In this document: positions 22,931-36,008 of the stretch, piece by piece
How the letters are laid out: each line of letters begins with the position of its first letter
Position numbering within the stretch: position 1 is the stretch's first letter
NCBI RefSeq assembly: GCF_050003625.1
Contig: NC_134400.1
Location: 57,230,066 to 57,294,065 of the forward strand
Direction of reading: 5' to 3'
DNA length: 64,000 bases
Source of the DNA: Haematobia irritans
Lineage: Eukaryota > Arthropoda > Insecta > Diptera > Muscidae
Notes under the pieces: model-generated
Told to the model about the DNA's origin: nothing
Seen by the model: the letters and a program-made list of their open reading frames with translations, nothing else
The model's database searches: none
Position numbers and translations under genes: made by a program

Positions 22931-23240
22931 CTAAATCTGAACCGATTTTTTCCAAAATCAATAGGGATCGTCTTTGAGCCGAAACAGGACCCTATACCAA
23001 ATTTTAGGACAATCGGACTAAAACTGCGAGCTATACTTTGCACACAAAAATACATCAACAGACAGTCAGACAGATGGACAGACAGACAGACAGACGGACA
23101 TCGCTAAATCGACTCAGAATTTAATTCTAAGCCGATCCGTATACTAAAAGGTTGGTCTATGATTACTCCTTCTTGGCGTTACATACAAATGCACAAACTT
23201 ATTATACCCTGTACCACAGTAGTGGTGAAGGGTATAAAAA
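22931..23240 (+). mobile_element. Family C array element, 3' part (left palindrome arm)
   Basis: One partial unit (CTAAATCTGAACCGATTTTT), CAGA microsatellite at about 23060-23100, conserved AATCGACTCAGAATTTAATT block and 3' hairpin TATACCCTGTACCAC / GGTGAAGGGTATA (about 23204-23237). Confidence 0.8.
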
Positions 23241-23280
23241 TATTAATATTTATATGTATTTCTAAATACGATAAATCTTA

Positions 23281-23690
23281 ACCCTTTCACTACTGATGTC
23301 CACCTGGAAGGACAGGACTTTGAGCGTTGATTATTCATTATCCTTGTACGTTTTATTTAAAATTTTTGGTGGAGTATGTTAAGGGAGTCCTTCTAATATT
23401 AACTTGCCAGTTTTATATAGTCGAATATGTGTTTCGTCAATTTTATGCATGTTTTTTTTTCTATGAAAAACGTGAAATCCCCATTTTTTGTAATTTCTGA
23501 TATTGCCCTTGAGCAATTATGGTGACCTTGAGCAATTATGGTGACCTATATATACAGTTGTTGATTTTTTCTGTATGAAAGGAAGTGTTATTTAACAAAG
23601 AGGACATAAAAAATTGAAAATTTGGTGTACGGTATATACAGGGTAAGTCGATTAAGTCATGTCCTCTATAGTGGACATCGGTAGTCAAAG
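23281..23690 (+). mobile_element. piggyBac-type MITE (left arm; mirrored at 24020-24428)
   Basis: TTAA followed by CCCTTTCACTACTGATGTCC at the left, and GGACATCGGTAGTCAAAGG at the right. The TTAA plus CCC start is typical of piggyBac. Ends match those next to the piggyBac pseudogene at 21341-22360. The interior has a 22-bp direct repeat (TTGAGCAATTATGGTGACC twice, about 23511-23546) and no gene. Confidence 0.7.
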
Positions 23691-23739
23691 GTTGCAAAAT
23701 TCATACAGCCATTTAAATAGTATTAGACAAAAATATGTC

Positions 23740-23970
<231 letters not shown>

Positions 23971-24469
23971 ACATATTTTTGTCTAATACTATTTAAATGG
24001 CTGTATGAATTTTGCAACCTTTGACTACCGATGTCCACTATAGAGGACATGACTTAATCGACTTACCCTGTATATACCGTACACCAAATTTTCAATTTTT
24101 TATGTCCTCTTTGTTAAATAACACTTCCTTTCATACAGAAAAAATCAACAACTGTATATATAGGTCACCATAATTGCTCAAGGTCACCATAATTGCTCAA
24201 GGGCAATATCAGAAATTACAAAAAATGGGGATTTCACGTTTTTCATAGAAAAAAAAACATGCATAAAATTGACGAAACACATATTCGACTATATAAAACT
24301 GGCAAGTTAATATTAGAAGGACTCCCTTAACATACTCCACCAAAAATTTTAAATAAAACGTACAAGGATAATGAATAATCAACGCTCAAAGTCCTGTCCT
24401 TCCAGGTGGACATCAGTAGTGAAAGGGTTAAGATTTATCGTATTTAGAAATACATATAAATATTAATAT

Positions 24470-25545
24470 TTTTATACCCTTCACCACTACTGTGGTACAG
24501 GGTATAATAAGTTTGTGCATTTGTATGTAACGCCAAGAAGGAGTAATCATAGACCAACCTTTTAGTATACGGATCGGCTTAGAATTAAATTCTGAGTCGA
24601 TTTAGCGATGTCCGTCTGTCTGTCTGTCTGTCCATCTGTCTGACTGTCTGTTGATGTATTTTTGTGTGCAAAGTATAGCTCGCAGTTTTAGTCCGATTGT
24701 CCTAAAATTTGGTATAGGGTCCTGTTTCGGCTCAAAGACGATCCCTATTGATTTTGGAAAAAATCGGTTCAGATTTAGATATAGCTGCCATATATATTTT
24801 TCACCGATCTGGTCATAATTGGCGTGTATATCAACCGATCTTCCTCAAATTCCGTACATCCGAATATTTTATGAGTTTCGAAAAACTTGCAAAATATAAG
24901 CCAAATCGGTTCAGATTTAGATACAGCTCCCATATATAGCTTTCGCCCGATTTACACTCATTTGCCCACAGAGGCCAATTTTTTGCTCCGATTTAGTTGA
25001 AATTTTGCACAGGGAGTAGAATTAGCATTGTAACTATGCGTGCCAAATTTGGTTGAAATCGGTTCAGATTTGGATATATCTCCCATATATAGCTTTCGCC
25101 CGATTTACACTCATATGACCAAGGGGGCCAATTTTTAACTCGGGAGCCACCGTGGTGCAATGGTTAGCATGCCCGCCTTGCATACACAAGGTCGTGGGTT
25201 CGATTCCTGCAACGACCGAACACCAAAAAGTTTTTCAGCGGTGGATTATCCCACCTCAGTAATGCTGGTGACATTTCTGAGGGTTTCAAAGCTTCTCTAA
25301 GTGGTTTCACTGCAATGTGGAACGCCGTTCGGACTCGACTATAAAAAGGAGGTCCTTTGTCATTGAGCTTAACATGGAATCGGGCAGCACTCAGTGATAA
25401 GAGAGAAGTTCACCACTGTAGTACCACAATGGACTGAATAGTCTAAGTGAGCCTGATACATCGGGCTGCCACATAACCTAACCTAACCTAATTTTTAACT
25501 CCGATTTAGTTAAAATTTTGCACAGGGAGTAGAATTAGCATTGTA
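24470..25545 (-). mobile_element. Family C array element (right arm and beyond), 5' truncated
   Basis: The 3' hairpin at about 24472-24505 is followed by TCTGTC-type microsatellite and about five units (CGGTTCAGATTTAGATATAG, CCATATATAGCTTTCGCCCG). It extends beyond the palindrome boundary at 24783 and is interrupted by the SINE at 25142-25489. The 5' end is absent; sequence changes at about 25545. Confidence 0.75.
25142..25489 (+). mobile_element. tRNA-headed SINE with LINE-type 3' tail, copy 2
   Basis: Flanked by the 12-bp duplication AATTTTTAACTC (25130-25141 and 25490-25501). A box TGGTGCAATGG and B box GGTTCGATTCC both match consensus fully. The tail contains TCACAATGGACTGAATAGTC and ends in CCTAACCTAACCT. 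Very similar to copy 1, differing at scattered bases. Confidence 0.92.
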
Positions 25546-26104
25546 CAAGCTCAGAAAAACCATGTTTGGACATGGTTGCCGCATCCATTTAATGCTTATC
25601 TAGAGCATGTAATTGCCGCGAAAACCATGTATTTTGTCTTTGTAAAAATAGTTTTCGAGCGGAGAAAAATGTATGGTGGCAATAAGCATTTGAATGGTTC
25701 TCAAATACCGCAAACATGTTCTATCATTTAAATGATAGAATTTGACCCCAATAAAAGGTCGGGAAAATCATGTACCTGACCATTCAATTTTTTTTTACAG
25801 GGAAAAAAGTATTTTTATAGGTTAAGTATAGACATGTCTAGAACCATTACATGGCCATAAAGACCATTTACATTTTTTCATGACCATTTAATTTTTTAAC
25901 TTGTTTGCAGCGAAAAGAATTTTATAAAAACATTGAGCAGGTACACACGATTTTCATTTTGCGCGTCAGTCGTGTGTTGGTTGTTTCTTGGAATGGACGG
26001 AGAATACGGATTTGCTGTGTTTTGTGTTAATTTATTTATTCAGAAGTGGCACGTGGTTTTATGTGAACACAAAAAAGGAAAGTGTAATTGAAAAAATGTA
26101 CCTG
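25546..26104. repeat. Unclassified sequence rich in ACCATGT motifs
   Basis: ACCATGT, ACCATTT and their complements recur many times between 25556 and 25895 (for example AAAAACCATGTTTGGACATG). It looks like a subterminal repeat region of an unknown DNA element. Termini not identified. The rest to 26104 shows nothing recognisable. Confidence 0.35.
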
Positions 26105-27163
26105 TTTTTATACCCTTCACCACTACTGTGGTACAGGGTATAATAAGTTTGTGCATTTGTATGTAACGCCAACAAGGAAAAGTCTGAGACCCATCGTTTA
26201 GTATACCGATCGTCTTAGAATTAAATTCTGAGTCGATTTAGCGATGTCCGTCTGTCTGTCTGCCTGTCTGTCCGTCTGTCTGTCTGTCTGTCTGTTGATG
26301 TATTTTTGTGTGCAAAGTACAGCTCGCAGTTTTAGTCCGATTGTCCTAAAATTTGGTATAGGGTCCTGTTTCGGCTCAAAGACGATCCTTATTGATTTTG
26401 GAAAAAATCGGTTCAGATTTAGATATAGTTGCCATATATATTTTTCACCGATCTGGTCATACTTGGCGTGTATATCAACCGATCTTCCTCAAATTCCGTA
26501 CATCCGAATATTTTATTAGTCTCGAAAAACTTGCAAAACATCATCCAAATCGGTTCAGATTTAGATATAGCTCCCATATATAGCTTTCGCCCGATTTACA
26601 CTCCTTCGTCCACAGAGGCCAATTTTTTGCTCCGATTTAGTTGAAATTTTGCAGAGGGTGTAGAATGAGCATTGTAGTTATGCGTGCCAAATTTGGTTGA
26701 AATCGGTTCAGATTAAGATATAGCTTCCATATATATGTTTTTCTGATTTCGACAAAAATGGTCAAAATACCAACATTTTCCTTGTAAAATCGCCACTGCT
26801 TAGTCGAAAAGTTGAAAAAATGACTCTAATATTCTTAAACTTCTAATACATATATATCGAGCGATAAATCATAAATAAACTTTTGCGAAGTTTCCTTAAA
26901 ATTGCTTCAGATTTAAATGTTTCCCATATTTTTTACTAACATTGTAGCCAACTTAAATTTTGAGTCTATAGATTCTGTAAAAGTCTATCAAATTCTGTCC
27001 AAATCGAGTGATGTTTAAATGTATGTATTTGGTACAAACCTTTATATATAGCACCCAACATGTTTGACGGATGTGATATGGTATCGTAAATTTAGATCTA
27101 CAAGGTGGTGCAGGTATAATATAGTCGGCCCCGCCCGACTTTGGACTTTCCTTACTTGTTATA
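26105..27163 (-). mobile_element. 153-bp-array element, family C, complete short copy
   Basis: Reading the minus strand, the 5' end is ACAAGTAAGGAAAGTCC, then GTCGGGCGGGGCCGAC palindrome and TATACCTGCACC. The 3' end is the hairpin at 26108-26145 with GGTGAAGGGTATA. Only about three units separate the 5' unique region from a CAGA run (about 26250-26295). Next to it MITE M sequence begins, so it may have inserted there. Confidence 0.75.
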
Positions 27164-27385
27164 TTTATATATGTTTACATTCACACATATTATTTTTATG
27201 AAACATTCTTGTCCCAAACATAATATATTCTAACATATTAACATATGTGTCCCAAACATTTAGTGCTAATTTAGGAACATTATATTTTTGCACTTAAATA
27301 TATTGTGTTTAAAAAATTGTGCCCGAAACACATTTTGTTTATATCGGAACATATGAAAAACATATTTTTCTAACAGTGTAGCACT
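27164..27385 (+). mobile_element. MITE M end fragment
   Basis: TATATATGTTTACATTCACA to TATTTTTCTAACAGTG matches the terminal quarter of the MITE at 3037-3838 (opposite strand). Confidence 0.65.
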
Positions 27386-27495
27386 AAATAAATTTAAAGG
27401 ATTTGAGATGGTATCGAAATATAGATCTACAAATTGTTGTAGGGTATAATATAGTCAGCCCCACCCGACTATAGACTTTCCTCACTTGTTCAACT
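27386..27495 (-). repeat. Family C 5' end fragment
   Basis: Contains GGTATAATATAGTCAGCCCC and CCCGACTATAGACTTTCCTC followed by ACTTGT, the family C 5' end on the minus strand, with no array attached. Confidence 0.6.
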
Positions 27496-27599
27496 TCTTA
27501 AATTTCAAAGATTGAGCATCATTTATTCTCGCTTTTATGTATTTAACATATACATATTGTTTCGGGTTGCTATGAATTTTCAGCATTCATCATCATTAA

Positions 27600-29090
27600 A
27601 CAAGTAAGCAACGTCTAAAGTCGGGCGGGGCCGACTATATTATACCCTTCACCCCTATGTAAGCCAAAATTTGTGTTACCATCTCAACTACTTCACATTT
27701 GCTGGAAGCTATATAAAGGAGACAATTTTTTTTACTTCTACAAAATCTCTAGAATTAAAATTTAAATCGGCTAACGCTATCCAGTTAATTGGAGGAAACT
27801 TCCATTGAAAATGGGACTAAAATGTGTAACAGTCTATCATATTTCCCCAACTCTGGTATACGTATATATGGGAGCTATATATAATCTGAACCGATTTTGA
27901 CTAAATTTGACATGTATAATTAGAATAATAATTTTGCTATCTATGCGAAATTTCACGTAAATGGAAGTATAACATAACTTTGGCCCCCTTTGTCATATGA
28001 GTGCAAATCGGACGGAAGATATATATGGGAGCCATATCAAAATCTGAACCGATTTCAACCAAATTTGGCACAATTACCGATGCTGCTAAACGTACTCCTT
28101 GTGCGAAATATGAAGCAAATCACGGCAAAACCCTGGATTTTGAGGCCATATAAGTTCACATCGGACGAAAGATATATATGGGAGCTATATCTAAATCTGA
28201 ATCGATTTTGACCATATTTGGCACATACAATAGTATCGTTGAAAGTACCGCTTGTGCAAAATTTGAAGTAAGTCAGGGCAAAACTCTGGCCTTTGAGACC
28301 ATATAAGTCCAAATCGGGCGAAAGATATATATGTGAGCTATATCTAAATCTGAACCGATTTTAACAAAATTTGACACACTTGACGATACTATAAACGTAC
28401 CCCTTGTGCAAAATTTGAAGCAAATCACGGCAAAACTATGGCTTTTGTGGCCATATAAGTTCAAATCGGACGAAAGATATATATGGGAGCTATATCTAAA
28501 TCTAAACCGATTTCAATCAAATTTACCAACCATTGGTAGAATGTCAATTCTACCCTCTGTGCAAAATTTCACGAAGACCGGTAGTAAACTTGGGCCTCTG
28601 TGGTCATATGAGTCTAAATCGGACAAAGATATATGGGAGCTATATCTAAATCTGAACCGATTTGGCTGATATTTTGCAAGATTTTTGAGATTCATAAAAT
28701 ATTTGGATGTACGGTATTTCAAGAAAATCGGTTGAGAAACACGCTAACTATGACCAAATCGGGGATAAATATATATGGCAACTATATCTAAATCTAAACC
28801 GATTTTTTCCAAAACCAATAGGGATTGTCTCTGTCCCAAGAAACGGCCCTGTGCCAAATTTGAGGACGATCGGACTTAAATTGCGAGCTGTACTTTGTGC
28901 ACAAAATTACATATACAGACAGACGGACGGACAGACAGACAGACGGACATCGCTAAATCGACTCAGAATTTAATTCTAAGCCGATCGGTATACTAAAAGA
29001 TGGGTCTATGGCCACTATTTCTTGGCGTTACATACAAATGCACAAACTTATTATACTCTGTACCACAGTAGTGGTGAAGGGTATAAAAAT
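27600..29090 (+). mobile_element. 153-bp-array element, family C, complete copy
   Basis: 5' ACAAGTAAGCAACG, the palindrome GTCGGGCGGGGCCGAC and TATACCCTTCACC (27641-27653). Then a unique region, about six units (the motif ATATATGGGA recurs at 28021 and 28174, 153 bp apart), CAGACGGACGGACAGACAGA at about 28917, and a 3' end GGTGAAGGGTATA (29073-29085) that is the exact complement of the 13-bp 5' motif. Confidence 0.8.
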
Positions 29091-29779
29091 AGACTAAAAT
29101 AAACCGATTATTAAAATTTTAATGTAGTACGTGTTTATCATTTGGAAATAATTTTAAATTATTTTGCTTCAATTTAATCCCACGCTAAATGTAGGTGACA
29201 TCAAATTAGAGCATTTTCTATTATTTGCTTCCTAAATGAGTTTCTTTCATACCAAATGCAAAAACAAAATTCCATCAGAAGTTTCTCCGCGAACACTTGC
29301 TTCATTTTAATAAACGAACTCAACCCATTTTAAACACAATCGCTTAATAGTATTATGGTTGGTGAAAACATACGAGCGTTACCTCTATCACTATAAACTT
29401 TTACAATATACTAGGACATATAAAATGTTTGCAGTGAAGCAGCAAAAACTATTTCAAGCAAAAACCAAAAACAAAGTATAAAAAAATAAAACTTTCTTTG
29501 GAGAATGTCTGCAACGTATTCATAATACATAATAAGGAAAATTGAGGTATGTACCACATATATTATCGTTAAACTTTTATGGACGAGAAATTTTATGTTA
29601 TATTAATGGAAGTGTTGAAAACATAGGGAATACTTTTTCAAGTATGCATAGAATATTGTAACGTCGTATTTTGCGAAAAAATGTGAATTGAAATTAATAA
29701 TATACTAAACCATAGTGTATCTATACACTTACAGAAATGCATGCAATCAAAATAAACAAACATATGTTTACATTTTGTA
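29091..29779. other. No gene recognised
   Basis: AT-rich, largely unique in this window, no long frame and no recognised repeat. Possibly ancestral intergenic sequence. Confidence 0.35.
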
Positions 29780-30296
29780 CACTGAAAAAACAGTGAACCC
29801 ACCAGGAAAGATAACTTTCGATTAATTTTAGAAAATTTGGAACTTTTTTAGAAAATTTTAACTGAACGGTATTACAAGCGCTGGCATCACTCCGATATGG
29901 CAAAAATAAGTAAATATTTTTCGACAAATTCAAGAAAATTTATTAGACATAACTAAATTTTTTCAGTAGTTAAAGAAAATTTTGTAGTTTTAAGAGAAAT
30001 CTTGGAGTTCAAAATTGCAAGAATGTCTTTAGTGACATACGAAGTTCATGATGGACACATTTTTGGTAAAATTTACAAATTTAAAGAAATAATGAACTAT
30101 TTTGTAAGAAATACGAAATTAGGAAATCTTTATGCTTTATTTGTGTATAACTTTTTCCCGTTTTTTAGTTCATTTAACTAACATACGCAAAAAATTATTT
30201 GACTAAAATAAACTTTTTCCAAACATAATGATTCTATGAACTAATATAAAGTTAATATGGCTTTAGTGAAATAGAGAGTTCACTTTTTTTTGAGTG
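29780..30296. mobile_element. 517-bp MITE, CACTGAAAAAACAGTGAA ends
   Basis: Ends CACTGAAAAAACAGTGAAC and GTTCACTTTTTTTTGAGTG are imperfect inverted repeats flanked by TA. The ends resemble, but the interior does not match, the element at 792-2359. No coding capacity. Confidence 0.7.
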
Positions 30297-30605
30297 TAGA
30301 TAAGCAATTTATATTATATTTATATTATAAAATGGCTTGAGACCAGTGCACTATGGGCGAAATTTTAGCGACATAGAATACTTTCCAACAAGCTTGACAA
30401 CATTTGTTATGTAGACTTGTAGTTATAAAAATCGAAAACAAAAATGGCGGGCTACTCTCACTTTTTCCAAAGTAATGGCTAGAAATAACTTCTAGCTAGC
30501 TAGGATCACCAAAATGTTTTTACGGATTTTTACTGAGAAAAAGCTACATTAAAAAAGTGGACGGACTCTGATAAAAACACACTGAATTCTACCAATCATT
30601 TTTAT

Positions 30606-31320
30606 TTATTATACCCTCCACCATAGGATGGGGGTATATTAACTTTGTCATTCCGTTTGTAACACATCGAAATATTGCTCTAAGACCCCATAAAGTATAT
30701 ATATTCTGGGTCGTGGTGAAATTCCGAGTCGATCTGAGCATGTCCTATCGACTTGAAACTTGGCACAAGGTCGGATGGTATTGCAAATGGGCCGTATTGG
30801 TCCACTTTTACGTATAGCCCCCATATAAACGGACCCCCAAATTTGGCTTGCAGACCCTCTAGGAGACGCAAATTTCATCCGATCCGGCAGAAAATTTGGT
30901 ACATGGTGTTAGTATATGGTCTCTAACAACCATGCCAAAATTGGTCCATATCGGTCCATAATTATATATAGCCCCCATATAAACCGATCCCCCGATTTGG
31001 CTTGCGGAGCCTCTAAGAGAAGCAAATTTCATCTGATCCGGCTGAATTTTGGTTCATGGTGTAAGTATATGGTCTCTAATGGCCATGCAAAAATTGGTCG
31101 AAATCGGTCCATAATTATATATAGCCCCATTTAAACCGATCCCCAGATTTGACCTCCGGAGCCCCTTGGAAGAGCAAAATTCATCCGATTCGGTTGAAGT
31201 TTGGTGCGTGATGTTAGTATATGGTGTCCAACAACCATGCAAGAATTGGTTCATATCAGTCCATTATATATAGCCCTCAGATAAATAGATCCCCAATCAC
31301 ACAAAAATTGGTCCAAATCA
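30606..31320 (-). mobile_element. 153-bp-array element, family B, 5' truncated
   Basis: The 3' hairpin (TATACCCTCCACC / GATGGGGGTATA, about 30610-30640) is followed by four units with GGCTTGC and CCGATCC motifs. The usual GGAC/CCGT microsatellite is deleted (GAGCATGTCC joins directly to TATCGACTTG). Confidence 0.75.
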
Positions 31321-31455
31321 ATAATTGTATGCGTTTCTTATAAAAATATTCAATATTTTATTTTTGTATATTACGCTATAAATAAAAGAATTTGGTTCTT
31401 GTTATTTGTGTATTGTAACATAACTTACACATACAATTATGATCAATAACAACTA

Positions 31456-31870
31456 AAGGTGGTTATTAAGTTCTAGTCTAGCCGCTAAGATCGAAAATAT
31501 ATCAATAAAACCAGTACAACATTATACAACTTTGATGCAAATGTTATTAAAACTTGATAAGGAATACCCTAAAGTAACTTTTCACAAAGTGTATATGTGT
31601 TAAAATGGATAATTAGAGAAAAGTAATCGTGAAAAAATGGAGATTTTAGCGTCTAAATCGTCATTTTTTTCACTATTACTTTTCTTTAATAATCCATTTT
31701 AAGGAATACAAACTTAGTGCTTAGTGCTTGCTTTGGGCTATCCCTCATCAAGTTATAATGTGAAATCTGCAACAAATATATATAATTTTATATCGTTTTT
31801 TACTGATTTAGTTTTCACTTTAGTGAAAAAATGACTATTTTAGCGGCTAAATTCAAACTTAATACCCACC
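31456..31870. mobile_element. MITE with AAGGTGGGTATTAAGTT ends, copy 1
   Basis: Left AGGTGGTTATTAAGTTCTAG and right complement of AAGGTGGGTATTAAG flank about 415 bp; the inner ends contain TTTAGCCGCTAAAA-like sequence. TAA/TTA triplets border both ends, compatible with PIF/Harbinger target preference (tentative). Confidence 0.7.
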
Positions 31871-31873
31871 TTA

Positions 31874-32107
31874 AAGGTGGGTATTAAGTTCGAGTTTAGC
31901 CGCTAAAATCGTCATTTTTTCAGGATTACTTTTCTTTAATAATCCATTTTAAGGAATGCAAACTGTGTGCAAATTTGCTTTGGGCTATCCCCCATCAAGT
32001 TATAATGAAATATGCAACAAATATGCATGATTTTATGACATTTTTTACTCATTTAGTTTTCACTTTAGTGAAAATTAGCGGCTAAACTCGAACTTAATAC
32101 CCACCTT
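31874..32107. mobile_element. MITE with AAGGTGGGTATTAAGTT ends, copy 2, shorter
   Basis: Abuts copy 1 with only TTA between. About 234 bp, ends AAGGTGGGTATTAAGTTCG and its complement. Interior matches copy 1 with a deletion. The shared TTA suggests insertion of one next to the other at the duplicated target. Confidence 0.75.
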
Positions 32108-32431
32108 AAAGGGTGAAAAAATAAACTGCTAAAAACTATTATCCTCCTTAGCATAATAACCATGTCAGCATGTCCCTCCTAATATGTAAATGCGCCTAGA
32201 TTTCCAATAAATAAGTAGTCTGTAGACTAAATTAGATTTTCTGGAATTAAACAGAATAATTAGAATTTATTTTTGTCAATTAAAAATTAATGTTGTTCAA
32301 CGTTAGGTTAAAGTGGCAGCCCGATTAAGATTCAGGTTCACTTAGACTATTCAGTCCATTGTGATACCACATTAACTAAAAGTACCTATTACATATCGGC
32401 ACTTCTAGTTTTAACCGCTGAATCTTCTTGA

Positions 32432-35400
32432 TTATTTTTCTTTGTTGAACCATCCGGATTGTTCCAAAAACATTAGCAGACTGCTTAAGTTAACGTTTTC
32501 CAGATCCGCCAGTAATCTGAAGCTATATTCTCCTAAAAGTTGCTTGCGCTTTACACAAAATGCAGGACACTCACACAAGAGGTGTTTAATTGATTCCTTT
32601 TCCTCCGCATCATGACAGCTCATACAATAGTCATTATACTTCGCGCCTATAGTTTTTGCAAAATCGCCTATCAGGCAGCGACCCGTTATAGCAGATATCA
32701 GGAGTGATATCTGACGTCTCGAGAACACTAGCATATCTAGTGTGCGGTTTAAGTTTAAATGGGGCCATATTTGCTTGGTGTCGTTACAGCCCTTGCAATT
32801 CTCCCATCGAACATTTGCCATCATAACAGCATTCTCACGCAGCATGAGCTTGCAGGTAGCCAGGGGCATACCAACAGATTCTAGTTCCCCTGGAATATGT
32901 AAGGTAGTTCCTAGCCTTGCCAACTCATCTGCTTCGCAGTTCCCCGGTATGTTCCTATGGCCAGGCAACCATATTAGGTGAATATTGTACTGCTCAGCCA
33001 TCTCGTTGAGAGATTTGCGGCAGTCTATGGCCGTTTTCGAATTAAGGAACACAGAGTCCAAGGATTTTATTGCAGGTTGACTGTCTGAGTATATATTAAT
33101 GCCAATATTTGTTGGAACATTACTTCTCAGCCAATTCACCACCTCTCTTATTGCCAATATTTCGGCCTGAAAAACACTACAGTGATTAGGTAATCTTTTC
33201 GCTATTCAAATTTCTAGATCTTTAGAATATACTCCGAACCCCACTTGTCCATTCAATTTGGAGCCATCAGTATAGAAATCTATATATCTTTTATTCCCCG
33301 GGGTCTGTGTACACCACGCCTCACTGTGGAGAATTAGAGCTTCAAACTTTTTTGTCGAAAAGTGGTTTTGCCTGCGTGTAATCCACTACGTTAGGCACAT
33401 CTGGCATTACTTTGAGGACCGAACTATGACCGTACATTTTTTTCCGACCACAGCGATAGCTCTCGCAACCGCACCGCCGTTGTTGCAGCTGACTGTTTGG
33501 CCAAAATGTCTAAAGGCAATAGATGTAGCACGACATTAAGGGAGTCTGTTCCCGTCTTACTAAATGCGCCTGAGATACATAAGCTCGCCATACGCTGAAC
33601 TTTATCTAAACAAGTCGGTTTCTGATGTGCCGGCCACCAGACTACAACACCATATAGCATTATAGGTCTTACTACTGCCGTGTATAGCCAATGCACAATT
33701 TTTGGTTTTAGTCCCCACTTTTTCCCTATTGCCTTTTTGCACGAGTACAAAGCTACCGTGGCTTTTCTCGCTCTCTCTTCAATATTAAGCCTAAAATTCA
33801 GATTCCCGTCCAAAATAACTCCAAGGTATTTTGCACACTCACCAAAGGGAATTTCAGTACCCCCGAAGGAAATGGACCTAACTGTGGGAGTTTTGCGATC
33901 TTTGCAGTACATGACCAGTTCTGTCTTTGCTGGATTTACACCAAGACCATTATCTTTCGCCCATTTCTCAGTCATCCGGAGAGCTCTCTGTATAATATCT
34001 CTGATTGTGGATGGGAATTTTCCCCTGACTGCTAGCGCCACATCATCTGCGTATGCCACCACTTTTATCCCTTCTTTTTCTAGGGAAACCAGAAGGATGT
34101 TTATAGCAACATTCCAAAGAAGAGGTGATATAACTCCTCCTTGGGGAGTGCCTCTGTTCACATACCTTTGTATGTTTGCTTGCCCTAGTGTGGCTGAAAT
34201 ACGTCTCTTTATTAGAAGTTCGTCTAACAGCCTAAGTATACCTGGATCAACATTCAAAGTTGTCAGTCCATTTAATATCGAGCTCGGATGGACATTATTG
34301 AACGCCCCTTCGATGTCTAGAAACGCCACGATTGTGTATTCTTTGACAGATAGTGAGCTTTCAATAAAGCTGACTAGTTCATGCAATGCGGTCTCAGTAG
34401 ACCTGCCCTTCGAGTATGCATGCTGTCGTTTCGAGAGCAAACTTGAATCCACGCTAGTTCTAAGATACATGTCTATCATCCTCTCCAGGGTCTTAAGTAG
34501 GAATGAGGATAAGCTGATTGGTCGGAAATCCTTCGCACTCGAGTGAGAGGCTTTTCCTGCTTTAGGTATGGAGACGACTTTTGTTTCCCTCCACTTTTCT
34601 GTAATATATGCTAAGTTTACACATCGTTTATATATCACCGTCAACCAGGGGATAATTCTTTCAGCCACTGCTTGTAATTCCGCCGGAGTAATTCCATCAG
34701 GTCCGGGGGATTTGAATGGTTCAAAGCTATTTCAAGCCCATTTTATTCTACGACACAATTTCCTCGATAGGAAATGACCGCTGAGCCTCTGTTACACCAC
34801 CAGAACATGGTTCAACCGTCTGATTTCCAGGGAAGTGTGTGTCCAAAAGTACCTCCAACGTCTCCACACTAGACCTTGTCCAATTTCCCTCCGATATTTT
34901 AATGAAACCTGGAGCAGTGTTAGTGGATGCTAGTACCTTCCGTAGTCTGGAAGCCTCTGACGTATTCTCAATACTGCTACAGTAATCATCCCAAGAGTTT
35001 TGTTGAGACCTTCTCAGTTCTCGTTTATATGCTCTCAGATTCATCTTGTAAGTGTCCCAATCCTCCGGAGCTCTTGTGGACTTTGCTTTGTTAAAGAGCT
35101 TCCTGCAGGATTTCCTCATATTACTTAACTCCGTAGTCCACCATGGCCGCCGATTTTTTCCCCTTGGCTTTCCTTTAGGGCAAGCAGCTTTCAGTGACAT
35201 GTTGAAGGCCTTAGTAATCCGCTACACTGCGTGTTCGATATCTTGCACAGTGCTCATATTTGTCTCTGGCATTTCCGGTATCATCAAATTGAACGATTCC
35301 CTATACCTATTCCAATCAGCTTTCCTAACATTTGGCGGAAATATGGTCTTTGAAGTACGAACAGCCAATCTGAAACTGATGTAGCGATGATCTGAGAAGC

Positions 35401-36008
35401 TATGTTCCACTCAGATATCTTATCATTCAGTTCCGGAGAGGTCAACGTGACGTCCAAAACCTCTTGCCTGTTTCTGGTGACGAAGGTTGGTGCATCTCCC
35501 TTATTGCAAACTACCAGGCTAGTACGCAAAATAAACTCTATTAGCGACTCTCCCCTTGCATTAGTATCACTACTTCCCCAAATACTATGATGTGCATTTG
35601 CATAATGAGTTTTGTCTTTGTTTTTAGTGACTCCTCAACTAAGGTCCTAACGGCACAGGGTGGCATCTCCCTATCATGTCCCATGTAGACCGAAGATACC
35701 CAATATTTGCATTTGGATATCTCTAGACTGGCTACGACAGTGTCTGCATTGCTCAATGAAGGAAGCAGAAACAAGTTTAGTTCGTTTTTAGCCATTATAC
35801 ATGCTCGATTTATATCGTTACCGGTATTATGCAAAAGTTTGAAAACCGGAGTACTTAATTCACAGATCTTGTTCTTATATATGTATGGTTCCTGAATAAG
35901 AACTATATCTATGTCTCCTTTCATCAGGAGAACTTTTAAGGCAGCACAAGCGGCCTTACAATGGTGAAGATTTATCTGGAGGAACCGTAGAACCATCCAA
36001 ATTTTCAA
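32432..36008 (-). pseudogene. LINE ORF2, broken into several frames
   Basis: Endonuclease, reverse transcriptase (LDIEGAFNN, GTPQGGVISPLLW, AYADDVALAV) and RNase H segments (IYSDSQPAIK, GNCEADELAR) are present in order. Breaks include loss of about nine bases in the endonuclease near 35604, which removes the residues just before the catalytic Asp-Ala-Asn block; about 13 bases near 35409; and five near 34750. It cannot yield the full protein. Otherwise it is nearly identical to the intact copy, so decay is young. Confidence 0.92.

Noticed and set aside
25142..25220. A tRNA gene
   Set aside because: A and B boxes are excellent, but the acceptor and anticodon arms do not pair, and the unit is the head of a SINE with target duplications.
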